This document shows positions 15,782 to 21,979 of a stretch of 21,979 nt of DNA, in pieces. This DNA is from HGM13006 sp964527315 (GTDB lineage: Bacteria > Bacillota > Clostridia > Oscillospirales > Oscillospiraceae). The notes below the pieces were generated by a model. It worked only from the letters and a program-made list of their open reading frames with translations. It was not told where the DNA came from and searched no databases. The DNA is taken from NCBI GenBank assembly GCA_964527315.1, contig CAZGOQ010000027.1, positions 1-21,979 of the forward strand. Reading direction: 5' to 3'. Numbering within the stretch: position 1 is the first letter of the stretch; each line of letters opens with the position of its first letter. The translations under genes were made by a program, and so were the position numbers.

Positions 15782-17295
15782 TACTTATGTCTCCTTTTTG
15801 CCCATACAACGATGCCGGCCAGCAGGCAAGCGCCGGGAATGATCAAAATGAGCAGATAGAATAGAACGTTCTTCGCCGCGCCGGTGACCGTCAGGGTACT
15901 GGATGTCAAATCCTTGGATTCAATGATCACAGACTCGGAATCGTCGCTCATGAAGTTCATAGCCGCCATAAAATAGTCCTTGTTCTGCCAGGTAGAGGAT
16001 TCCAGAGTGGAATCGCTCACAAAACCGGCGTTGAGAAACAGCATATAGGAATAAGTTGCGTCCAGATTGTGCATGGAACTTTGGTAGGCCAGCACTCCCA
16101 CATTGAAGGGGCCGGTCTCGTCCTCATCGGTCTGCTCATAGGCGGTGGTTTCACTGCTGAGGGCCTTGGAATAGGAATTGTTGGAGGTTGTCATCAGCAC
16201 CTGCGTTCCACGCCATCCATCCTCACTCCAAAGGGTGCGGATGGGGCGGGCGCCGGGAATGATACAGTAGCTGCTTTTGGTATCCAGATTGTCCGTCAGT
16301 CCTTCCACCGTGGTGATGTTGGGCAGAATATAAGCATTAAAGCTGGCATAGCAGCGTTCCGTATCATAAACCAGGGCTTCGCCATAGGAAACTCCCCATT
16401 CTGCAAAGTATTCCTCCAGATTGGCCAGGGACGGCGTATCCGGTCCATAAGTCACAATTGCCCGTCCGCCATCATCCATAAAAGCTTCCAGCGCATCGAT
16501 CTCTTCTGCGGTAAAATCGCCCTTGGGCTGAGAGATGATCAGCATATCCACATCCGAGGGGATCTCTCCCTCCTGCATGATGCTGATTGTCGTCACATCG
16601 TAGTTGCTGGAGGTCAGGAGCGAGTCCATGGTTTCCAGATTGGTCGTCTCCTGATGGCCGGTAGTATACGCTGCCTTGGGCACTTTATTTGCCGTCACAT
16701 ACAGGATTGCAGAGGTCAGCCGCTGCTCTGCCCGAAGGCCGGTCAAATAGCGTTCCGAACTGCTGCTGGAGGAAGAATCTGTCTGATATTCCAAAAGATC
16801 ATATGGACTCATGGATTTATAGCGTTTTTCGCTTTCCACTATGATATCGCCGGTGCTGAGATCGCCCAACTCATCATACTGCGTAAAGATAGCAGGGTTG
16901 GAAACCGCATTGATGTATTTGACGCTGACTTTGCCGCCGCTGAGCTGTGCATAACGCTGAAACACCTTCGGCAGGCGCCGAAGATCATCGTCATTGGCAT
17001 AGTCCGTTTCGTCGGAAAGCACCGTAATGGTGACCGGCTCGTCAAGAGTATTCAGCAGCTGGATCGTCTCCTCCGAGATCTCATATTCCGACTCCGACGT
17101 CATATCCAGTTCCAGAACATACCGATCCGCCACATAGTCCACAAAATAGTTCACCACGATCACTGCGGCGATCACGATGACCGTTGCCACCAGCGACAGC
17201 ACACCGATTTTTCTGCGGCGCTTTTTGCCCAGTTCCACACTGGAGGAAGCGCTGTCCAGAGGTTTCTGGATGTTGTTCTCATTCATTTCGTTCAT
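15781..17295 (-). CDS. GldG-like ABC auxiliary membrane protein
   Basis: 504 aa. Membrane helices at about 29-53 and 476-498 enclose a large extracytoplasmic domain of the GldG/ABC_transp_aux type (about 60-330), with 'EPVTITVLSDETDY', 'LTGLRAEQRLTSAILYVT' and 'DVDMLIISQPKGDFTAEEIDALEAFMDDGGRAIV', a DUF4350/glutamine-amidotransferase-like fold without evident catalytic residues. In Bacteroidetes GldG works with GldF and GldA in gliding; outside that group the function is unknown. AAGGAGG lies 8 nt before the ATG. The gene starts 13 nt behind the permease stop and overlaps the DUF4340 gene by 1 nt. Confidence 0.9.
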   Translation of the reverse strand: MNEMNENNIQKPLDSASSSVELGKKRRRKIGVLSLVATVIVIAAVIVVNYFVDYVADRYVLELDMTSESEYEISEETIQLLNTLDEPVTITVLSDETDYANDDDLRRLPKVFQRYAQLSGGKVSVKYINAVSNPAIFTQYDELGDLSTGDIIVESEKRYKSMSPYDLLEYQTDSSSSSSSERYLTGLRAEQRLTSAILYVTANKVPKAAYTTGHQETTNLETMDSLLTSSNYDVTTISIMQEGEIPSDVDMLIISQPKGDFTAEEIDALEAFMDDGGRAIVTYGPDTPSLANLEEYFAEWGVSYGEALVYDTERCYASFNAYILPNITTVEGLTDNLDTKSSYCIIPGARPIRTLWSEDGWRGTQVLMTTSNNSYSKALSSETTAYEQTDEDETGPFNVGVLAYQSSMHNLDATYSYMLFLNAGFVSDSTLESSTWQNKDYFMAAMNFMSDDSESVIIESKDLTSSTLTVTGAAKNVLFYLLILIIPGACLLAGIVVWAKRRHK

Positions 17296-17308
17296 TGAAA
17301 TTTCCTCC

Positions 17309-18013
17309 TTAACTCCAGCGTTTTCTTTCCAGCATCCGCACAGTCAGGAAGACGAACACACCGGCAACGCTGAGATAGAAAAACAGATCGGCGAAAGAGA
17401 AAATGCCCTGCGCAAAGTCCTGATAACGCCGGAACATGGAAAAATAATAAATCAGATTTTTAGCCCAGGTGGCCTTCATCAGGCTATAGGAATAATCCAT
17501 CAAATACAAGCCCAAAAATACAGCGATAGTCGCAATGCAGGCAACCAGCTGATTCTGGGTCAGAGAGGAAATGAAAACGCCAATGGAGATAAACGCCATG
17601 GCAGTCGCCAGGATGGCAACATAGTTGCCAATGACTGTTGCCAGTTCCAGTTGGCCCCAGGTGGCGATGACCACTACATAGACTAGCGTAATCAAAATGC
17701 CGATGGCAAACACTACCAGCGCCGCAAAAAACTTTCCCAGCACGATGCCCGTCAGTCGGACAGGCGCTGTAAAGAGCAGCTGATCGGTCTTTTGCTTATA
17801 GTCCTCGGCAAAGGTACGCATGGTGAGGACAGGAATCAAAAAGACACACATGGTCACGATAAAGGAAAAAATGCTCTCCAGACTGCTGGATCCAAGATAT
17901 ACATTCATCAGATAGAAATAGATGTTCAGCACCAGCACAAAAGCCGCCAAGTATACATAACCCAGCGGAGATTTGAAGTAAGCGCGGAGATCCCGCTTAA
18001 AAATTGCAGACAT
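17309..18013 (-). CDS. ABC-2 type permease, GldF-like
   Basis: 234 aa, six predicted membrane helices, starting with a cytoplasmic 'FKRDLRAYFKSPLGYVYLAAF' that is typical of GldF/NosY-like ABC-2 permeases; 'MRTFAEDYKQKTDQLLFTAPV' is the conserved cytoplasmic loop that contacts the ATPase. The ATG at 18013 has AGAGG upstream; a TTG at 18022 would overlap the preceding stop and is less likely. Located between the ATPase (5 nt) and the GldG-like protein (13 nt). With them it forms a probable exporter or envelope-remodelling complex. Confidence 0.9.
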   Translation of the reverse strand: MSAIFKRDLRAYFKSPLGYVYLAAFVLVLNIYFYLMNVYLGSSSLESIFSFIVTMCVFLIPVLTMRTFAEDYKQKTDQLLFTAPVRLTGIVLGKFFAALVVFAIGILITLVYVVVIATWGQLELATVIGNYVAILATAMAFISIGVFISSLTQNQLVACIATIAVFLGLYLMDYSYSLMKATWAKNLIYYFSMFRRYQDFAQGIFSFADLFFYLSVAGVFVFLTVRMLERKRWS

Positions 18014-18018
18014 AGCTT

Positions 18019-18981
18019 TCAACCTCTTTTCGCAGAAGATTTTTTATCAGCGGTCAGCTGGATAAACACATCCTCCAGCGACAGATCCTGATTTTTCAGC
18101 AGCAGAACCGGATAGCCGACCTTGGAAAGAGCCGAAAAAATCAGCTTTCTGACGTCCAGATGCTCCGCAGAGTCCACCAGATATTCAAAGGCGCCCGGCT
18201 CCGCTTCAATGGTAGGCGTAACCATTTTCACACCGTCTACCGAGCGAAGCACCTGCACAATCTTCTCCTTGGGACCGGCAATACGATATTCCAGCTTATG
18301 TTCTCCCGTCAGCATGGCGGAAAGGTGGGTCGGCGTGTCGTCCGCTACCATGCGGCCTTTGTTTATGACCAGCACCCGTTCGCAGACCGCAGAGACCTCC
18401 TGCAGGATATGGGTGGAAAGAATGATGGTGCGGTTCTGTCCCAGATCCCGGATCACATTTCGGATCTCAATGATCTGTTTTGGATCCAATCCGACGGTAG
18501 GCTCGTCCAAAATCAGTACGTCCGGATCGCCGATGAGGGCCTGAGCCAGCCCGCAGCGCTGCTTATAGCCGCCGGAAAGATTGTTGATTACGCGCTCCCG
18601 CACCTGGGTAATGCCCACCATCTCGCAGACATGATCAATATGTTCCTTCCGCTGTTTTCCGCTGCCCTTGACGCCTTTGATGTCATAGATAAAATCCAAA
18701 TACTCATCTACCGTCATATCCAGGTACAGGGGCGGATCCTGTGGCAGATAGCCAATGTGCTTTTTTGCCTCCAACGGATTTTCCAGAATGTCAATATCCG
18801 CAACTCTGGCAGCGCCGGCTGTGGCAGACATGTAGCCGGTAATCACATTCATTGTTGTGGACTTACCGGCGCCATTTGGTCCAAGGAAGCCAACGATCTC
18901 TCCCTCATTGATCGAGAAAGAGATATCAGTGATGCCCCGTTTGCTGCCATAGGTTTTGGTCAATCCGGATACTTCTATCAT
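18019..18981 (-). CDS. ABC transporter ATP-binding protein, GldA-like
   Basis: 320 aa. Walker A GPNGAGKST (34-42), Q-loop LPQ (79-81), signature NLSGGYKQR (134-142), Walker B LILDEP (156-161), and the H-loop in STHILQE are all intact. The C-terminal extension (about 215-320) is usual for ABC-2 drug/lantibiotic-type ATPases. The start at 18981 has AGGAGGG 8 nt upstream; the longer reading to 19083 has no ribosome binding site and runs into hairpin sequence. It is the first gene of the four-gene operon. A 6-bp hairpin (19003-19022) sits just upstream of the ribosome binding site. Confidence 0.93.
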   Translation of the reverse strand: MIEVSGLTKTYGSKRGITDISFSINEGEIVGFLGPNGAGKSTTMNVITGYMSATAGAARVADIDILENPLEAKKHIGYLPQDPPLYLDMTVDEYLDFIYDIKGVKGSGKQRKEHIDHVCEMVGITQVRERVINNLSGGYKQRCGLAQALIGDPDVLILDEPTVGLDPKQIIEIRNVIRDLGQNRTIILSTHILQEVSAVCERVLVINKGRMVADDTPTHLSAMLTGEHKLEYRIAGPKEKIVQVLRSVDGVKMVTPTIEAEPGAFEYLVDSAEHLDVRKLIFSALSKVGYPVLLLKNQDLSLEDVFIQLTADKKSSAKRG

Positions 18982-19388
18982 CTCGGGTTCCCTCCTAAAA
19001 TGCGGGCCGCAGAAATGGCCCGAATCTCGGCTGCGAATTGGTGTATGCAGTCGTTTCACTATTATGCCATAGCCGTCCGGCATGGCATAACGCCATGTGC
19101 CGTCATTGACGGCACGGCGAATCCATCATTCGCACGAAGGCGCAAAGTCCTGTAAGCGCGTTATAATGTCCGCTCTTCGGACATTATAACACAGTTTCTT
19201 TCATTCTCCTAGTATTTTTTTTGCGAAAATCCATCATGCTCTTATGTAATTTCCATAGAAATCCCTCCCTGCCGCATTCTTATTTCAAGCAGGAAGAAAA
19301 GTATCCTGTATTTTAGCATGATTCTGTTTTTCGCGCATATAGTTAGGGTGCAGCAAACCCATAGAATAATATGGAAGGAGGCCCTGCG
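18982..19388. other. Hairpin-rich intergenic region between ABC operon and SleC-like operon
   Basis: 407 nt without a convincing gene. From 19003 to 19190 nearly every base can pair locally: CGGGCC/GGCCCG (19003-19008 with 19017-19022), an 8-bp stem 19062-19069 with 19083-19090, an 8-bp stem 19097-19104 with 19108-19115 extended by CGCC/GGCG, a 6-bp stem 19117-19122 with 19128-19133, a weak GCGC pair (19140-19143 with 19156-19159), and a 13-bp stem 19160-19172 with 19178-19190. The right part (19191-19370) is AT-rich and unstructured; clear promoters for either operon were not found. Confidence 0.75.
19160..19190. repeat. Perfect 13-bp inverted repeat containing TATAAT
   Basis: Arms 19160-19172 and 19178-19190 are exact reverse complements around CTCTT. 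Each arm contains TTATAATG, so a -10-like box occurs on both strands, but suitable -35 boxes are missing. No T-run follows on either strand. Confidence 0.85.
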
Positions 19389-19796
19389 TTGCGCACTAGC
19401 GGAACACTGATTTTTCGGGTCTATACTTCGGATGCCAATTTGCCGGTGGAAGGCGCTACCGTGGTCGTTCAGCAGCAAAGATCGCCGGAACGTCTTTTGG
19501 GACTTCGCATCACCAATTCTTCCGGAGAAACGGACCCCATTGTAATCGAAGCGCCGGACAGCGAACTCAGCCAAACGCCGGAGAACACTGTGCAGCCATG
19601 GACTGGAGTCCGGGCATTGGTGGAGCATTCGGAATATGAAAAGGTTGTGCTGGAGGGACTTCAAATCTTCCCTGGAATTGAGACGGTTCAAAATATTCAG
19701 CTGACGCCTTTGCGGGAATTTGACCCACAGCTGAGCGGCCAGGAAAACTTCTATTTTACGCCCCAGCCGGTATGGGAGGGTGCGTCCAATGAATGA
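19389..19796 (+). CDS. SleC N-terminal-prodomain-like protein
   Basis: 135 aa. It begins 'TSGTLIFRVYTSDANLPVEGATVVV', the pattern of a carboxypeptidase-regulatory-like beta-sandwich, and ends with 'NIQLTPL' and a tail; this resembles the N-terminal pre-region of clostridial spore cortex-lytic SleC proteins, here as a separate gene (inference from recalled SleC sequence). AAGGAGG (19375-19381) is 7 nt before TTG at 19389, which is therefore preferred over the ATG at 19371 that lies upstream of that site. No signal peptide. It overlaps the next gene by 8 nt, so the two are translationally coupled. Confidence 0.75.
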   Translation: MRTSGTLIFRVYTSDANLPVEGATVVVQQQRSPERLLGLRITNSSGETDPIVIEAPDSELSQTPENTVQPWTGVRALVEHSEYEKVVLEGLQIFPGIETVQNIQLTPLREFDPQLSGQENFYFTPQPVWEGASNE

Positions 19797-21204
19797 TCTT
19801 GCCATTCCATATATCCCAGAGTATATCACCGTTCATTTGGGTGCTCCCACTGCTCCGGCGGCCAACGTCACCGTCACCTTTCGGGACTACATTAAAAATG
19901 TCGCCTCCAGTGAAATTTTCCCTACCTGGAATGACGCTGCGCTCCGGGCCAATATTCTGGCGCAGATCTCCTTTGCCCTTAACAAAGTATACCTTGAATA
20001 CTATCCCAGCCGGGGCTATAACTTTGATATCACAAGTTCCACTGCCTATGATCAGAAATTCATCCAGGGCCGGGACATCTTTGAAAACATCAGCATATTG
20101 GTCGATGAACTGTTTCGGAACTATGTCCGGCGACAGGGCACTTTTGAACCGTTGTCCACTTCTTTCTGCAACGGCACCACCGTCACCTGCTCCGGTCTCA
20201 GCCAGTGGGGCAGCCAGTACCTTGCCCAGCAGGGATATTCCTATATGGATATTCTGCGGTACTACTATGGAGATAACATTGAGATCGTCACCAATGCGCC
20301 AGTGCGAAGTTCTTCCCCCTCCTATCCAGGCACGCCTCTGCAGCTGGGGTCATCCGGACAGAGTGTGCTTCAGATACAGGCGGCCCTGAACCGTATTGCC
20401 AGGAATTATCCGGCCATACCGAAAATCTCTCCCCTTGACGGTCTGTTTGGCCCTACAACAGAAGAATCTGTCAAAGCATTCCAGCGAATTTTCGGCCTGA
20501 CGCCCGATGGCATTGTTGGCAGCGCCACCTGGTATCAGATCGTCTCCATCTATGTGGCCGTGACACGGCTGGCGGAATTGAATTCCGAGGGACAGCGCTA
20601 TCTGTTAAGCGCTTATAATCTGACGGAAGTCCTCTCTCTGGGCAGTTCCGGTGAGCAGGTCTCAAAGCTGCAGTATATGCTCGATGTGCTTTCTGAATTT
20701 ATTCCGGAAATTCCATCACTGAACATCGACGGCCAATACGGCATTGCCACAAGAAACGCCGTATTGGCTTATCAGCGGTATGCGGGACTGACCGCCAGCG
20801 GTCTGGTAGGCGATGCCACTTGGAACAGTATTTACAACCGATTCAGCGGTGTGCAGAACACAGTGCTCAACAGCCAGACTCTGTTCTCCCAAGGCGGCAA
20901 CGGCGGAACTGTTCGCACCATTGCAGATGTACAGCGCAGTCTGCAGACGATTGCACCGGTATTTGCAGATATGACGGCGCCGAGGGTCACCGGCATCATG
21001 GACAGAACCACAACCCGAGCAGTCGCCAAACTGCAGAGCCAGCTTGGAATGCAGTCCACCGGACAAATGAACCAGGACGTGCAGCGCAGGCTCGCCATGC
21101 TTACACAAGTCAGAACAGAGGCCGCACAGATCCGTCATCGCCAGTATCCCGGCTACATTTTGAAAAGCGGAATGCGGGATGCGCCGCAGAAGAGGGGGCA
21201 ATAA
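19789..21204 (+). CDS. SleC-like protein: SpoIID domain plus peptidoglycan-binding modules
   Basis: 471 aa. Residues about 8-170 match the SpoIID/SleC lytic transglycosylase domain: 'PEYITVHLGAP', 'FRDYIKNVASSEIFPTW' with the putative catalytic E42, 'SRGYNFDITSSTAYDQ' and 'CNGTTVTCSGLSQWGSQYLAQQGYSYMDILRYYYG'. Three peptidoglycan-binding modules follow at about 183-250, 283-348 and 375-437, the last degenerate; the first two show the DGLFGPTT.SVKAFQ and DGQYGIATRNAVLAYQ patterns. There is no signal peptide, as in SleC, which is made in the mother cell and deposited on the spore. GGGAGGG lies 8 nt before the ATG at 19789. Likely role: degradation of spore cortex during germination. Confidence 0.85.
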   Translation: MNDLAIPYIPEYITVHLGAPTAPAANVTVTFRDYIKNVASSEIFPTWNDAALRANILAQISFALNKVYLEYYPSRGYNFDITSSTAYDQKFIQGRDIFENISILVDELFRNYVRRQGTFEPLSTSFCNGTTVTCSGLSQWGSQYLAQQGYSYMDILRYYYGDNIEIVTNAPVRSSSPSYPGTPLQLGSSGQSVLQIQAALNRIARNYPAIPKISPLDGLFGPTTEESVKAFQRIFGLTPDGIVGSATWYQIVSIYVAVTRLAELNSEGQRYLLSAYNLTEVLSLGSSGEQVSKLQYMLDVLSEFIPEIPSLNIDGQYGIATRNAVLAYQRYAGLTASGLVGDATWNSIYNRFSGVQNTVLNSQTLFSQGGNGGTVRTIADVQRSLQTIAPVFADMTAPRVTGIMDRTTTRAVAKLQSQLGMQSTGQMNQDVQRRLAMLTQVRTEAAQIRHRQYPGYILKSGMRDAPQKRGQ

Positions 21205-21207
21205 CCG

Positions 21208-21744
21208 ATGCAGGAAGATCCGATTTTAAATGCTCCGGTTGAGAGCTTACAACTGATGCTTCGGGCGCTGTCTTTTCTCCATCCGGAAATCCCGCGTATT
21301 ATCCCCGATGGTGTATATGGCGACTCCACAAAGAACGCTGTTTCCGCATTTCAAAGGCTCTATGGCCATCCTGTGACGGGGGAAGCAGATCACGAAACCT
21401 TTTTGGGCCTTGTCGCGGCCTATGATCTGGCTATGGCGCTACTGGATCCGCCGGCGTCACCGGTGGTGCTGTTCCCAGCGGAACTAATCATTCAAAAAAA
21501 TCAGTCCCACCCCCACGTCTTTTTGGCACAGGCTATGATGACCGCGCTCAGCCCAATCTACGCAGACCTGCCGTCCACGGCTTTGACCGGTCGAATCGAC
21601 GAGCCAACAGAGCGCAATCTCAGAACCATTCAAACCGCATCCTCGCTCCCCATCAACGGTCGTCTTGATCTGCGGACGTATGATATGCTTTCCCGTCTGT
21701 ACCGCGCCAATTTTGACCGGGGAGTGCAGCCATCCCATGGTTAA
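21208..21744 (+). CDS. Peptidoglycan-binding-domain protein
   Basis: 178 aa with two PG_binding_1 modules and no catalytic domain: residues about 8-70 (PDGVYGDSTKNAVSAFQRLYGHPVTGEAD) and about 102-168 (TGRIDEPTERNLRTIQ...LPINGRLDLRTYDML). It lacks a signal peptide. It starts 3 nt behind the SleC-like gene, with GAGGGGG about 11 nt upstream of the ATG, and completes the operon. It may help to target or hold the SleC-like enzyme at the cortex (inference). Confidence 0.82.
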   Translation: MQEDPILNAPVESLQLMLRALSFLHPEIPRIIPDGVYGDSTKNAVSAFQRLYGHPVTGEADHETFLGLVAAYDLAMALLDPPASPVVLFPAELIIQKNQSHPHVFLAQAMMTALSPIYADLPSTALTGRIDEPTERNLRTIQTASSLPINGRLDLRTYDMLSRLYRANFDRGVQPSHG

Positions 21745-21769
21745 TGGAAATTGAGGATCACGAAGGCAT

Positions 21770-21802
21770 TTTGCACTGCAATTTACAGAAAAAAAGTGCA
21801 AA
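21770..21802 (+). terminator. Possible weak terminator behind the SleC-like operon
   Basis: An 8-bp stem (TTTGCACT/AGTGCAAA, 21770-21777 with 21795-21802) with a 17-nt loop is followed by TTGTCCTTT. The poor T-run and large loop make it doubtful. Confidence 0.35.
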
Positions 21803-21808
21803 TTGTCC

Positions 21809-21837
21809 TTTACAGAACCGATCAAAAACGATAAAAT
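21809..21837 (+). promoter_or_regulatory. Promoter of the last gene
   Basis: TTTACA (21809-21814), 17 nt, TAAAAT (21832-21837). The transcript would have a leader of about 80 nt. Confidence 0.55.
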
Positions 21838-21866
21838 GGAGCCGGTCAGACAAATAAGATCATCCT

Positions 21867-21900
21867 CCGTGTCCCGGTCTAACCAACGCACCGGGCACGG
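21867..21900 (+). promoter_or_regulatory. Stem-loop in the leader of the last gene
   Basis: An 11-bp stem with one bulged T: CCGTG and CCCGGT (21867-21878) pair with ACCGGG and CACGG (21890-21900) around an 11-nt loop. It has no T-run, so it is not a terminator; it lies 12 nt before the ribosome binding site ACGGAGG. Confidence 0.5.
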
Positions 21901-21924
21901 TTGAAAAATAACGGAGGTATCAAT

Positions 21925-21979
21925 ATGGCTATCGGTACTTATGAACAGTACAAAGCGCGGCTTCTGGCGATGAAGCCCA
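21925..21979 (+). CDS. Start of an unidentified gene (cut by window edge)
   Basis: Only 18 residues (MAIGTYEQYKARLLAMKP) are present. ACGGAGG lies a few nt before the ATG and a promoter is seen upstream, so the start is real. The 'xxxYEQYKARLLAMKP' beginning resembles the N-terminus of 4-hydroxybutyryl-CoA dehydratase / HpaB-type enzymes, which often begin with a similar helix; this is a weak guess. Confidence 0.6.
   Translation, partial: MAIGTYEQYKARLLAMKP

Noticed and set aside
16069..17298. 409-aa open frame on the plus strand opposite the GldG-like gene
   Set aside because: Its composition (many His, Ile, Gly from reversed codons) and lack of domain point to an antisense shadow of a conserved gene.
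18160..19155. 331-aa open frame on the plus strand opposite the ABC ATPase
   Set aside because: The minus strand holds Walker A, Walker B and signature motifs; the plus frame has none and runs into the hairpin region.
19160..19190. Palindrome as a bidirectional promoter for both operons
   Set aside because: TATAAT is present on both strands, but no -35 box occurs at 16-18 nt on either side, so only the inverted repeat itself is reported.
19242..19829. 195-aa open frame on the minus strand before the SleC-like genes
   Set aside because: It overlaps the SleC-prodomain-like gene, lacks a ribosome binding site and has no recognisable features.
1..21979. CRISPR array, prophage, insertion sequence or integron
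   Set aside because: No regularly spaced repeats, transposase, integrase, terminal inverted repeats with target duplications or phage genes were found.

Overview
The window looks like a chromosomal contig of a low-to-mid GC member of the Bacillota, class Clostridia (Oscillospiraceae-like by overall gene content). The evidence is strong GGAGG ribosome binding sites, TTGACA/TATAAT promoters with 16-17 nt spacers, DUF4364 and HxlR regulators, a YtvI-like sporulation membrane protein, SleC-like spore cortex proteins without signal peptides, and an SLH-anchored secreted CHAP enzyme. A run of exactly 100 N (11958-12057) marks a scaffold gap in a draft or metagenome assembly. Nothing in the window looks like phage, an IS element, CRISPR or a plasmid.

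Layout. 1-31: 5' part of a tRNA-Gly on the minus strand with its promoter. 243-1052: DUF4364 regulator plus a small XRE-type HTH protein, closed by a strong terminator shared with the convergent nrdR. 1155-2191: nrdR and an HxlR-family regulator, each with its own promoter. 2472-4941 (minus): tRNA-Gly(GCC), its terminator, an M20 PepT-like peptidase, gluQ and a small tail-anchored protein, probably one transcription unit reached by read-through of the tRNA terminator. 5028-6086 (minus): pyrB carrying a C-terminal PyrI-type zinc domain, divergent from a GNAT acetyltransferase (6218-6874). 6890-8524 (minus): secreted CHAP / InlB-like-repeat / SLH protein. 8869-10047 (plus): YtvI-type permease. 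10186-14128 (plus): a cytosolic ParB-like + BMP (PnrA-like) fusion, the gap, an AEC-family transporter and an OFA-type MFS transporter. 14246-18981 (minus): four-gene GldA/GldF/GldG/DUF4340 ABC export-type operon. 18982-19388: intergenic region packed with hairpins. 19389-21744 (plus): three overlapping or adjacent genes that together resemble a split spore-cortex SleC protein. 21925-end: start of another gene.

How the genes fit together. The parts are mostly housekeeping (nucleotide metabolism: NrdR, PyrB; tRNA modification: GluQ), small-molecule transport, envelope ABC machinery and sporulation or germination. The most unusual items are the PyrB with a PyrI zinc domain but no PyrI allosteric domain, the soluble ParB-like/BMP fusion next to two organic-anion-type transporters, the peptidase whose ribosome binding site lies directly behind a tRNA terminator, two dispersed palindromes whose stems differ by compensatory changes, and a cluster of consecutive stem-loops between the ABC operon and the SleC-like operon.
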